A DNA stretch of 64,000 bases from Candidatus Thorarchaeota archaeon (GCA_029855935.1 JAGSHN010000023.1:62001-126000), one strand, 5' to 3'. Numbered from the stretch's first letter, positions 45,742 through 54,053 are shown. The notes: generated by a model not told the origin, from the letters alone. Numbers and translations are program-made.

Positions 45742-45772
45742 GTCTGAGTGGGACTAGCAATTGAGATGGAAC
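45742..45772 (+). repeat. Degenerate repeat copies past the end of array 1
   Basis: GTCTGAGTGGGACTAGCAAT, followed by TGAGATGGAAC, matches the 31-base repeat in 21 of 31 positions with the same length, ending in GGAAC. A weaker copy (AGGATCGGACCACAGTAGGA) lies near 45680. The 63- to 72-base spacing is near the array's period, so these look like decayed repeats from an older, longer array. Confidence 0.55.
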
Positions 45773-45921
45773 ATTCCATCGCAACCTTGTTCTTGTCGCT
45801 GCACATCTCGTCGAACCGTGATTCTTTCGCGTGGATGTATGAGGACGGGACGGAATGGCAGACTAGTACAGCCAACGGAATGCGGGTCCTCGATACACCA
45901 GCACCGGAACGGATGTCGTGA

Positions 45922-46968
45922 TCATCGATTCTCTATGCGGCCGAGCAGATCGTCTCTCTGGACCTCGCGTTTGAACCGGTCAACACTGAGGCGGCGTAGT
46001 CTCTCGTATCTCTCTCCATTCCAGTGCAGGAGATCGAATGAGCGGGTATGAGACAGCAGGCTACCAACAAGGAACGCCACGACGACAGGGCTTGCGAAGA
46101 CGAGATACGGCCTCTGTCTCGCGGGGAGTATCTCAAGGATGTGTTCAATCACGATAGCAATGTACTCGGAGGCGTGCGTGATGTTCGGCGGGTCGATATG
46201 AACCCCTTCGTCAATCTCCACGACCACGTCATATCCTTCTCTGACGAGAACCGCCCTTGTCGGACGCGATACGGCAATGGAGATGGCCACTTTCCTCCCA
46301 CGCAGATGCTCAGCGACCTCTCTGACATCCACCTGTCCGAGTAACGCTGAGAGCAGTACGTCGTCACCAGCGACTGGCAGGCCCCAGAACGTGAGACGTG
46401 TCTCGTCGCTCTCATCGCGCTCAAATGTCTTGTCAGACTGCATTGATCTGAAGCGGTCCCAGTTGATGTGCTCCATCTGTTCGTATCTCTGGCCATCCCA
46501 GTGTAGCAGGGTGTACTGGTCACTGTGGCCCAGAAGGTTTCCGATTATGAACGCAACGACCGTCGGGCAGGCCAGTGCCAGAGCAATAGGCACTCTTGGT
46601 GCCGAAGACAGAGACGGTGCAACGCTTCTCTCAAGTTCCGTCAATCTACGAATGGCAGCGGCAGCGGATTCGGCCCACCAAGTCATCTTGGACGTGGGAA
46701 TCTGACGGTCGGGCCTCCCAATCTCTCCTATGACATTGTAGCCAATCTTTGCTACTGCCGGAGTCGCATTCCTGCTGAAGTTGACAACGATGGCGGATGG
46801 TCGAGCGTCTGGATAGTACGCACGGACAGGGACTCGCCTTCGTCCCCTCAGCCAGTTGATCCCATCTCTCAGGCGCCACAGAACGTCTGAGATTTCAGCG
46901 GCTATTCCGACTACTGCGACCGGGTCGGGCAAGTTGACAAACCTCACATCCGAATGAGTTTCAGCCAT
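45922..46968 (-). CDS. Tandem SAVED-like protein (CARF-superfamily nucleotide sensor)
   Basis: Two halves each end in a related pattern: LALACPTVVAFIIGNLLGH then LLHWDGQRYEQM, and LVFASPVVVAFLVGSLLSH then LLHWNGERYERL. This corresponds to the conserved core of SAVED domains, CARF relatives that bind cyclic oligonucleotides in CBASS and in type III CRISPR (for example the CalpL sensor). No nuclease, protease or membrane effector domain is attached; the first 140 residues do not resemble a known effector. The protein lies 41 bases after the HEPN-less CARF gene in the same direction. A role as sensor, sink or binding partner is inference. Confidence 0.5.
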   Translation of the reverse strand: MAETHSDVRFVNLPDPVAVVGIAAEISDVLWRLRDGINWLRGRRRVPVRAYYPDARPSAIVVNFSRNATPAVAKIGYNVIGEIGRPDRQIPTSKMTWWAESAAAAIRRLTELERSVAPSLSSAPRVPIALALACPTVVAFIIGNLLGHSDQYTLLHWDGQRYEQMEHINWDRFRSMQSDKTFERDESDETRLTFWGLPVAGDDVLLSALLGQVDVREVAEHLRGRKVAISIAVSRPTRAVLVREGYDVVVEIDEGVHIDPPNITHASEYIAIVIEHILEILPARQRPYLVFASPVVVAFLVGSLLSHTRSFDLLHWNGERYERLRRLSVDRFKREVQRDDLLGRIENR

Positions 46969-47009
46969 AGATGTCCTGTCTATAAGTGATTGGTATACGA
47001 GTGGTGATC

Positions 47010-47981
47010 CTATCCCCCTGAGGAGCGATGGAGGCTGGCTCTGGTCTCCCCTTCCGACCTATCATCATCCGTGCCAGTGCCATAGTCTCTCCGAGCAGCG
47101 TCATTCAAAGCCAACCCTGTCGCACCAGTGAGAAACTCCTTGATTCGCGAGACGATGTGATTCAGCGGCGGGTCGAATGCCCCCGCGATCTCCGCGTCGG
47201 ACACCTGGCTCAGGAGATCCGTGAGAAGCTCGGTGGCCGCTTCTGAGAGCGTTCTCCACTCCATTCTGTTCAGCCGCTCCAGATGGTCGCTGATGCCTCC
47301 GACTGAGAGACTCGTCGGTTCGGAGTATGATAGGGCCGTGCCGAGATCTCGAAACAGACGCGCGAGCCGACGGGTCGGCTGAGCATCGGCAAAGGCTGCT
47401 ACAGCCACGGTCCACTCGATGAATGTGACGAAGGGCGTGAGATCAATGAGAGCGAAGTCCCCTCTTGCGGACGACTGCTCTGCGCTCAGGACTCTCTCAA
47501 TTGACATGTCCTCTTGAGTCACGATGTAGGAGAGTGCGGCGAATGTTGCCCACTGCTCGGTCTTGTCTGCTCCTGTCACATCCACAACAAGTCGACAGCG
47601 AGTCCCTCCGAGAGCTGTCTCCTTCAGGACGGTAATTACGGTATCAACAACGTCTAGTACCCCTGCTCCGCAGGCCTCCCAGCCCTTCTCCACCATCGAC
47701 CACGTACCCACGTGTCCGTCCCGTCTGAGTCCCTCCAGCTCGTCTTGAAGCGCTCCATATGTAGTAGGAACTACCAGCAAAGCTACATCAAACGGCCCAA
47801 ACAATTCCGCTATGGCTGCACTCGAGTAGCGAGTCCTGCAGACAGTGTCCGGACTGGCAGGCCACACATAGTCGACCGGTCGGCGCGCGACATCATCCTC
47901 AAAGCTTAAGAGAATACGAATCGTGCCATTCGGAGGGTCCACCCTCCTACCGAAACCAGTCTTCCGCTTCACCTCAATCAT
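47010..47981 (-). CDS. Csx1-type CARF protein lacking a HEPN domain
   Basis: The N-terminal CARF domain is of the DxTHG (TIGR02221-like) type, with LFGPFDVALLVVPTTYGALQ and VVDVTGADKTEQWATFAAL (DVTG in place of DVTHG). The linker helices (ALIDLTPFVTFIEWTVAVAA) match the related protein at 51308. The frame ends at residue 323, where that relative continues into HEPN, and no Rx4-6H motif is present. The SAVED-like gene follows at once. Such a protein cannot cut RNA by itself. It could bind or degrade cyclic oligoadenylate, partner the SAVED protein, or be a decayed Csx1. Confidence 0.75.
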   Translation of the reverse strand: MIEVKRKTGFGRRVDPPNGTIRILLSFEDDVARRPVDYVWPASPDTVCRTRYSSAAIAELFGPFDVALLVVPTTYGALQDELEGLRRDGHVGTWSMVEKGWEACGAGVLDVVDTVITVLKETALGGTRCRLVVDVTGADKTEQWATFAALSYIVTQEDMSIERVLSAEQSSARGDFALIDLTPFVTFIEWTVAVAAFADAQPTRRLARLFRDLGTALSYSEPTSLSVGGISDHLERLNRMEWRTLSEAATELLTDLLSQVSDAEIAGAFDPPLNHIVSRIKEFLTGATGLALNDAARRDYGTGTDDDRSEGETRASLHRSSGG

Positions 47982-48580
47982 AGACTACCACGTCCCGCGT
48001 TAGATTAACCTGCCCTCTGGTGCAGGCATAATGCACCGTCCCTGTTCCGCCCCTCGGCCACAAATTCCTGCTCTCTGCGTCGAACATCTACGTGACCTGC
48101 GTCCCAGCCCTGTTACGGGAAACGCAGCCCGACATTCGCCCGTGTTGTGGGTCTTCGTAGTTTCCACGGAGGGCCGATGCGTATGAGAGACGCAGGTGGG
48201 CCGACGATTGGGTCCCTATCACGGGCAAGTAGTGTCGTGAACCGCATCGCTGTATCATTGTGCGATTTCTTGAGATTGAGAGAGTCAGACCGTCCAGGCA
48301 AGAAACAGCCGAAAATGACAATAGTAGGTTAGAAAAAAAGGGGTGTAGGACCAGCAACGCTGGTCCGCTACAGGCAATAGCCAGAGATGTCCGGACGAGC
48401 CTACTCAGACCACGGTGGGTCGACGGGCTCGTCCGGCCAGTAGTGACCGATTGCACCCAACATTGTTATCGGGCATAATATGACTCAAAGGAAGAAGAAA
48501 CAGAACGACCGAAATTCGGCATACGGGACGATGTTCGGACTGTATTCCGAAATACGGACATAGGTAGTAGGTGGTAAGCG
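47982..48580. other. Regulatory region between the CARF/SAVED operon and the Csa3-like gene
   Basis: About 600 bases without a gene, lying between divergent transcription units. It contains a possible TATA box (48474-48482) and palindromes listed below. Open frames seen here on both strands are unsupported. Confidence 0.5.
48509..48555. promoter_or_regulatory. Palindromic operator-like elements upstream of the Csa3-like gene
   Basis: CCGAAATTCGG (48509-48519) is a perfect 11-base palindrome. GTATTCCGAAATAC (48542-48555) has 5-base inverted arms. Both contain CCGAAAT, and both lie between the candidate TATA box (CATAATATG, 48474-48482) and the translation start. A CARF-HTH protein could bind here to control its own gene. 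Confidence 0.4.
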
Positions 48581-49267
48581 CTGGCAAAGGAAACAATTCT
48601 GATTGCGACACTCGGTCGCAATGAACAGGGGCGAATTGACTTCGTCCTGAGAAAGCGGGCGGCTGATAGGCTCGTCATACTGTACACTGACGAGATAGAG
48701 CAAGACGCTCGTCGGATCAAAGAGGAGATTCAGAGGTCCGGTTCACTCCCGGTCGACCTAAGACGCGTCGAGCCGTGGAGCTTTCACAACGTCCTGTGTG
48801 AGGCTGTCAAAATTGTCAATCAGTACCCGAAGGCAACGTTCACGTACAATCCCTCGCTGGGAACCCGCATTATGAGCGCGGCCCTGTACGCAGCTGCGGC
48901 CTTCACAAAGTCTGTTCTCTTCCTCGTCAAGGAGGACGGTAGAGGCCGCGCCGTCGAAGTCGTGAACGTCTTCCCTATCACTAGGCAATCGCTGAGTGCT
49001 CCTAAGAAGAGAATACTTGCCGTTCTGGCCGAGCGCCGGCGCGCGGCGAAGAGCGAAGAAGAGCAATGGTTTCCCTCTATGGGGGCGCTGGCGAAAGCCG
49101 TGAATCTGTCCCGGTCATCCACATCTGACCACATCAAGGTTCTGAGCGATTGGGGCTACGTGGAGGTCGATGAGGGCCGTCCGACCAGAGTCCGTTCGAA
49201 AGAGCTGGGCGAGGCCGTCCTTGAGATGGCTCGCAAATGGAAACGGGACAGGGATGCAGACAGGTGA
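48581..49267 (+). CDS. csa3: Csa3-like CARF-winged-helix transcription regulator, CTG start
   Basis: Csa3 proteins sense cyclic oligoadenylate through a CARF domain and regulate CRISPR genes. The reading frame from CTG 48581 gives ETILIATLGRNEQGRIDFVL, then TYNPSLGTRIMSAALYAAA, the CARF pattern with its Gly-rich binding turn. The C-terminal third is a winged helix: SMGALAKAVNLSRSSTSDHI, then KVLSDWGYVEVDEGRPTRV. An in-frame TAA lies two codons upstream of CTG, and no ATG, GTG or TTG occurs in frame before ATG 48872, which would lose most of the CARF. GGTGGT precedes CTG. The gene overlaps the next by 14 bases. Confidence 0.8.
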   Translation: MAKETILIATLGRNEQGRIDFVLRKRAADRLVILYTDEIEQDARRIKEEIQRSGSLPVDLRRVEPWSFHNVLCEAVKIVNQYPKATFTYNPSLGTRIMSAALYAAAAFTKSVLFLVKEDGRGRAVEVVNVFPITRQSLSAPKKRILAVLAERRRAAKSEEEQWFPSMGALAKAVNLSRSSTSDHIKVLSDWGYVEVDEGRPTRVRSKELGEAVLEMARKWKRDRDADR

Positions 49268-50930
49268 AGCTGCCCTGACCGACCCCAGCATAGCCCGAAC
49301 CGAGACGGCTCTGAGGGACCTGTGGAGAGAGACCCTGCGAAGGTGTTCGGAGCGCTTCAGTCTGGAAGAGAGTCTCGCATCACTTGAGATCGTGATCGAC
49401 GATGCAACGGGATCTCTGGCCTGGCCTCAATCGTGGAATATTGAGGTGCAGCTCCGAGAGGACACTGTGATGATTCCGGATCTCACGTCGACAGCGGCCC
49501 CCCTGATACGCGGTCTTCTCGCAAGAGAGGCCCTTCGACTGATGCTCCCAGCTGGCGTCGTTGATGACAACGTTGTCTTCGACGTTGCCTGCGAATTCGG
49601 AAGGCAAAACCTGCGCGGACAGCTGGAGCAGGAGTGGACCGAGCGCTGGCGGGCCTCCAGCGAGTCAATCCGCCTGCCCACAGGGGCCGTCTATGACGCC
49701 ATTCGCATATTTGATCAGCTTGAACGAATGGAGGGGTCGCGTGCACTGGACAACCTCGTGAACGCGATTGCCAAGTTCGCACGTGCTGGTGTGACACTCT
49801 CTCTGGACGACTGGGTGCGGTACCTGATGGGCTATGTGATAGAGTTCACCATTCCTCTGAACAGAATCGAGATTGCCGTTGCAGATGCCCTTCTACGTGA
49901 TGCGAGTACCACACGAGAGGAGATTGCTGCCCGTCTTGGGATGACTCCAGACTGGATTGGCAAAGTGGTACAGAGGATGACCGCCCGCGGACAGTTGAGG
50001 CTGTTCGAGCGGCTCTCGCTCCGTGCCCTCAACATTCGCGTACAGCATATTCTCATAGAGCCAGCAGTTGTGAGTCAGGCCGAGGGTCTGGACTTCTTCA
50101 GGAGCTGTCCCTTTCTGTATTCGTCGTGGAGGGTCATAGGCGGTCGAGGCGGGATTCTCATCACTCTTGCAGTTCCTGACAATGACCACAATCTGCGCGC
50201 GGTCAGAACAGCTGTCAGACGTGTCGCACGGTCAGGATTCACTCTACAGACCTTCGACCGCGTCCGCGCTGCGCGACAGTACTGTTTTGACTACTACGAC
50301 ACAGAGACGGCTCGGTGGAGAATCGACTGGTTCTCGCTGTGGCTCGCGGCCAGACATATCAGCAGCGGCGGCAATCAGCGCCTACCCACACTGGAACTGC
50401 CAGCCCCTCCCGAGCCGCTACGCTACATCGACAACACCGACGCGCTCCTGCTCTCAGAGTTCCAAGCAGGCACCACGACCATCCGCGGCCTCAGAGACAA
50501 GATACGCTGCCGGACATCTGCCGTCGTCGAGAAGATGACAAAGTTTCGAGATACACGAGTCCTCGTCCAGATGTACGAGCTCAGGCACGCCGGGCTCACC
50601 GCTGACTCACTCGTCATAGTCGAGGCTGACCGCGGTAAGGAGATAATGGGCCATCTGGCACTTCGCCTCCCGCAGACATACGTCGAGTCCACCGAGAAGG
50701 GGCCAATGCTGTTCAGGGTCACCCTCCCGGCTGACGGCGTGACCAGACTTGCCAAGATAGTCGGAGACATTGTCCCCGAACCGCAGCAGATCCACCTACT
50801 CGACAGTCCGTTGTACGGGGGATGGAAGCTCGGGGCCTTCATCGAGGACTGGAATTTCTACCACGGCACGTGGGCGCCCCACCCCAACATTGACACGTGG
50901 CTCGAGGACATCGAGAGAAGACTGTTCTGA
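49254..50930 (+). CDS. Tandem Lrp/AsnC-like HTH regulator
   Basis: This is a 558-residue protein with two units, each a winged helix-turn-helix plus a RAM-like ferredoxin-fold domain, as in Lrp/AsnC regulators. Unit 1 reads ADALLRDASTTREEIAARLG, then VIGGRGGILITLAVPDN; unit 2 reads TDALLLSEFQAGTTTIRGLR, then LVIVEADRGKE. An N-terminal domain of about 200 residues, rich in helices, is unassigned. ATG 49254 lies inside the csa3-like stop region, so the two are translationally coupled and may act together in controlling the locus. The ligand is unknown. Confidence 0.6.
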   Translation: MQTGEAALTDPSIARTETALRDLWRETLRRCSERFSLEESLASLEIVIDDATGSLAWPQSWNIEVQLREDTVMIPDLTSTAAPLIRGLLAREALRLMLPAGVVDDNVVFDVACEFGRQNLRGQLEQEWTERWRASSESIRLPTGAVYDAIRIFDQLERMEGSRALDNLVNAIAKFARAGVTLSLDDWVRYLMGYVIEFTIPLNRIEIAVADALLRDASTTREEIAARLGMTPDWIGKVVQRMTARGQLRLFERLSLRALNIRVQHILIEPAVVSQAEGLDFFRSCPFLYSSWRVIGGRGGILITLAVPDNDHNLRAVRTAVRRVARSGFTLQTFDRVRAARQYCFDYYDTETARWRIDWFSLWLAARHISSGGNQRLPTLELPAPPEPLRYIDNTDALLLSEFQAGTTTIRGLRDKIRCRTSAVVEKMTKFRDTRVLVQMYELRHAGLTADSLVIVEADRGKEIMGHLALRLPQTYVESTEKGPMLFRVTLPADGVTRLAKIVGDIVPEPQQIHLLDSPLYGGWKLGAFIEDWNFYHGTWAPHPNIDTWLEDIERRLF

Positions 50931-51307
50931 GAACTATGGCGCGGTTCGTGGCTCTTCACAACAAGGCCTGCTAGGCGGGCCTGCGTATGCGAAACCCGCG
51001 CCCGTGGCGATTCTCCTAGTCAAGGAATCTCTTCACGTACAGCGGCCGAGCCGCGCGTGAGTACCAGCGGTAACGGAAGCTTCGTGCAGCAACCCTGAAG
51101 TTCGAGCGTGTTTCCCATTCCGATGGACGAGTGGCATCCCCGCAAGCAACTCCCCAGTCTGAACCGTTCGCGATGGGATTACGTACCTCATACGAACACC
51201 TAACCTTTATACTGTACCGTGTAGCCATTTCGTGATATGCGAAGGGGAGCGGAGAAGGCAGCCGTTTGTCACAGCGTGAACATACCACGGCCTAGGGTGT
51301 CCGTATT
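50931..51307. other. Promoter region of the effector operon
   Basis: No gene is seen. The TATA-like element is listed, and TGTCCGTATT at 51298-51307 is the reverse complement of a motif near the Csa3-like operator. Confidence 0.5.
51204..51213 (+). promoter_or_regulatory. TATA box of the CRISPR effector operon
   Basis: CCTTTATACT lies about 95 bases before the ATG at 51308, which would give a leader of about 70 bases. It is the best candidate promoter for the eight-gene operon. Confidence 0.45.
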
Positions 51308-53008
51308 ATGACTAGGGTATTGGTTACTTCACTCGGCGCGCCGTCACGCGGCTACTCGTTGAGCACCTACCGCCTTCACAACTCGGACACTGCTCCTTGG
51401 CAAGGTAAGTTCGCGGGACTGGCTGTTCGGGACCTATTGGGACCCTTCGACAACTTGATTGTCCTTGTCACCGAGAGATCAGAGAAACACCTTGCTGAGT
51501 TCAAGAAAGCAGCGGGAGTCAGACAAGCAAGGCGTGTTCCGGTTCCCGAGCCCCTGACAGAGGGTGATCAGTACAGTGCCATTGACAAGATTGTCGGTGC
51601 TGTGGAAGAGATTGCAACTTCTGATCTCCCGGATATTCGCATAACCCTCGACATAACCTTCGGGTTCAGATCTCAGCCGCTCCTATACTTTGCCGCGCTC
51701 GCCTTCTTGAAGGAACTTCAAGGGGCTGAAGTGGAACACGTTGTTTATGCTCACCGGAAAGACCCCGCCAGGGACGAGTACGAGATTGTCGAGCTCACGC
51801 CGGCCTACGAGATGATTGACTGGGCATATGCCGTCAGAACCTTTGTAGATTCCGGTGATACGGGGTACTTGGCAAGAATCTTGGACCGGAGGGTGCAGAT
51901 GCTACGTGCTAGAGGAGAACCTTTCAAGACGGTAGATGACATTCGCAAGTGTCTGAGCGGCTTCTCGAACCTCGTTGGTGCGGCATTGCCGATAGAGCTT
52001 GGTAACGCAGCCAAGTCACTTCTGGACAAACTCGATCGGCGCAGGGAAGAACTGCGAGAGGCCAAGATCTTCTGGCGACTCATTGACTCGTTGACTGAGG
52101 TGGGAGAGCAACTCTCGTGCTCCCTGCTTGCTAGGAACAAGGCCACGATTCCTCTGACACGTGAGGTGATTGAACACCAGATTCGCGTCACCGAGTGGGC
52201 GCTCTCGCACAACCAGATTGCGAACGTCGTGGCCATACTCCGAGAGGCGGCAATCAATCTGATACTGCTCAGGCGCTCGTCTGAGAGATGGCTTGACAGG
52301 AGCGAGAGAGAAGAGGCCGCCTATCTTCTATCGTCAATGGAGCGAATGATGAAGAGAGGGGACCTCAGAGACAGGCTGACCGACTTTCAACAGGAGTTCC
52401 TGGCTGCATTCGTAAGAATCAGAGATCACAGAAACAGGATGGCCCACTGTGGCTTCACTGAGAACAGGGTCAGTCTTACAGGTCTGGACGATGACATCAG
52501 GAACTTTGTTGAAGTGCTGCGCAGGGGCCTTGACGAGCTACAGCTGCCGCAGCAGGGGACTGCACACATACTGGTGAGCCCGCTGGGGCTCTCGATTGGC
52601 AGCCTCTACACCGCTCTGTTGGCAACCCAGCCCGACCATCTCATCGCCCTTGTGACAAAGAAGTCGCGGGGTTCATTGAAGTCGGTCCTAGAGGCCGCCA
52701 GTTTCCCTGAGTCCGAAACCACAGTCCTTGACGTCAAAGACCCTCACGCAGGCTTCGAGGAGATACCGTCGCTCGTCAGCAGGGCGGAGGACACGATCAT
52801 CTCCGCGCGGGTGGTCATCGGGAACATCACGGGCGGGACCACAATGATGAGTGAGGCTGTCCGCGCGATTCTCGAGATGGCCAGATCGTACGCGGTACAG
52901 ACCAAGACCTATGCTATGGTCGACAGAAGACCGTTGGAGGAACAGAAACGTAATCCCTTCGTCAAGGGCGAGGCGTTTCAGATCAATGGATGTGTGAATG
53001 ATGACTGA
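51308..53008 (+). CDS. csx1: CARF-HEPN-CARF protein, Csx1-like ribonuclease with a second CARF domain
   Basis: The first CARF domain is of the DxTHG type: VLVTSLGAPSRGYSL, then LDITFGFRSQPLLYF (residues about 114-128, DITFG for DVTHG). Linker helices follow, and a HEPN domain has the catalytic Rx4H at R375-H380 (RNRMAH), expected to cut single-stranded RNA. A second CARF domain begins near residue 415 with AHILVSPLGLSIGSLYTALL and has the binding turn NITGGTTMM (N506). A single chain with CARF, HEPN and CARF in that order is not the usual CARF-HEPN pair. The second CARF could be a ring nuclease or a second sensor. It overlaps the next gene by 11 bases and is first in the effector operon. Confidence 0.85.
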   Translation: MTRVLVTSLGAPSRGYSLSTYRLHNSDTAPWQGKFAGLAVRDLLGPFDNLIVLVTERSEKHLAEFKKAAGVRQARRVPVPEPLTEGDQYSAIDKIVGAVEEIATSDLPDIRITLDITFGFRSQPLLYFAALAFLKELQGAEVEHVVYAHRKDPARDEYEIVELTPAYEMIDWAYAVRTFVDSGDTGYLARILDRRVQMLRARGEPFKTVDDIRKCLSGFSNLVGAALPIELGNAAKSLLDKLDRRREELREAKIFWRLIDSLTEVGEQLSCSLLARNKATIPLTREVIEHQIRVTEWALSHNQIANVVAILREAAINLILLRRSSERWLDRSEREEAAYLLSSMERMMKRGDLRDRLTDFQQEFLAAFVRIRDHRNRMAHCGFTENRVSLTGLDDDIRNFVEVLRRGLDELQLPQQGTAHILVSPLGLSIGSLYTALLATQPDHLIALVTKKSRGSLKSVLEAASFPESETTVLDVKDPHAGFEEIPSLVSRAEDTIISARVVIGNITGGTTMMSEAVRAILEMARSYAVQTKTYAMVDRRPLEEQKRNPFVKGEAFQINGCVNDD

Positions 53009-54038
53009 GAATGAAACTAATGTTTCCGAACTGATCCAGCTCGTGGGTTCCAACCCCCTCCCGCTGTACATAAGCGCTTCCACGCTCCGGCCGAATATCG
53101 TCTATCTCCTGTGTACTGACGAAACAAGGCCTGTGGCGGAACGGCTTCAACGAGAGTACAAGAAGTATAACATCGGCGCGGAACTACTGTTCATCAGAGA
53201 TGCGACCAGCCCTCTGAGCTGCGAAACGGTGGTCACCGACAGACTGTCGAATGCCTTTCTCGACTACACTGGTGGCACCAAGGTCATGGCCGTCAACGTC
53301 TACCGTGCCTGGTCTCAGCACAGAGGCACTCTCAGCCGAGCGTGCTATGTGGACTCTGAGAAGGACGTACTCCGATTCGGTGATGGCAAGAATGTCCCGA
53401 TCACTACGGAGCTGTCACTCGACCTGCTTGTCAGACTGCACGGTTTCCGGCTGTTGGAAACGAGGTCTTCCCTACCAGATGCCGATAGAATGCGTGAACT
53501 TGACAAAGAGGTCGAGAAGTATCTCGAAGCGATTGAACGCGGGGAGAAGACAGATCGAACTGCTGATGGGTTTTGGTTCGAGGAATGGGTCGCAGGCCTT
53601 TTGAAGCACAGACTTGATACACCTCTGAAGGTATATTGGGGAGCAAGAATTGCGCCACCTCACGCGCCCGGGATGGAACTCGATGTTGTGGCCATAAGGG
53701 GCCACAAGACCTTCGTGCTATCCTGCACAATCGGACCCAAATATGATCCCGCAAAGAGAAAAGCCTTCGAGGTCATTCTGCGATCTCATCAGATTGGGGG
53801 CAATCACGCAAGGGCGGCTCTCGTTAGTCCCATAGACATAGTTATGAACCCAAGTCCGAGTCGGTGGAGCTCTGACGAACTCATTGACCAAGCCTACAAT
53901 CTTGAGAGTAGTGTCAAGTCACACTGGAATGATCCTATCGCCTTCAAGGTGTTCTCCCGGTCAGACATTGAGGAGTGGGTGGGTTTCGCTGGGGCCAAGA
54001 AGAAGGTCGATTCTCTGAGGAGATGGATTGAGTCATAG
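52998..54038 (+). CDS. Card1/Can2-like CARF nuclease with altered nuclease motif
   Basis: These proteins use a CARF domain to sense cyclic oligoadenylate and a PD-(D/E)xK domain to nick DNA or RNA. The CARF binding turn LDYTGGTKVMAVNVYR is at about residue 89. The nuclease domain has GFWFEEWVAGLLKHRL and ELDVVAIRGHKTFVLSC. The usual E-C-K pattern is S-C-T (S242-C243-T244), although E227 and D229 in ELDVV are kept and a Lys-rich helix (YDPAKRKAFEVI) follows and could supply a shifted Lys. Activity is therefore uncertain. ATG 52998 overlaps the previous gene; ATG 53001 is also possible. Confidence 0.82.
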   Translation: MMTENETNVSELIQLVGSNPLPLYISASTLRPNIVYLLCTDETRPVAERLQREYKKYNIGAELLFIRDATSPLSCETVVTDRLSNAFLDYTGGTKVMAVNVYRAWSQHRGTLSRACYVDSEKDVLRFGDGKNVPITTELSLDLLVRLHGFRLLETRSSLPDADRMRELDKEVEKYLEAIERGEKTDRTADGFWFEEWVAGLLKHRLDTPLKVYWGARIAPPHAPGMELDVVAIRGHKTFVLSCTIGPKYDPAKRKAFEVILRSHQIGGNHARAALVSPIDIVMNPSPSRWSSDELIDQAYNLESSVKSHWNDPIAFKVFSRSDIEEWVGFAGAKKKVDSLRRWIES

Positions 54039-54053
54039 GAGTGATGATGGTAA

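Noticed and set aside
48600-48871. The Csa3-like gene as a 132-residue protein starting at ATG 48872
   Set aside because: That would remove the first strands of the CARF domain, which are clearly coded in frame upstream.
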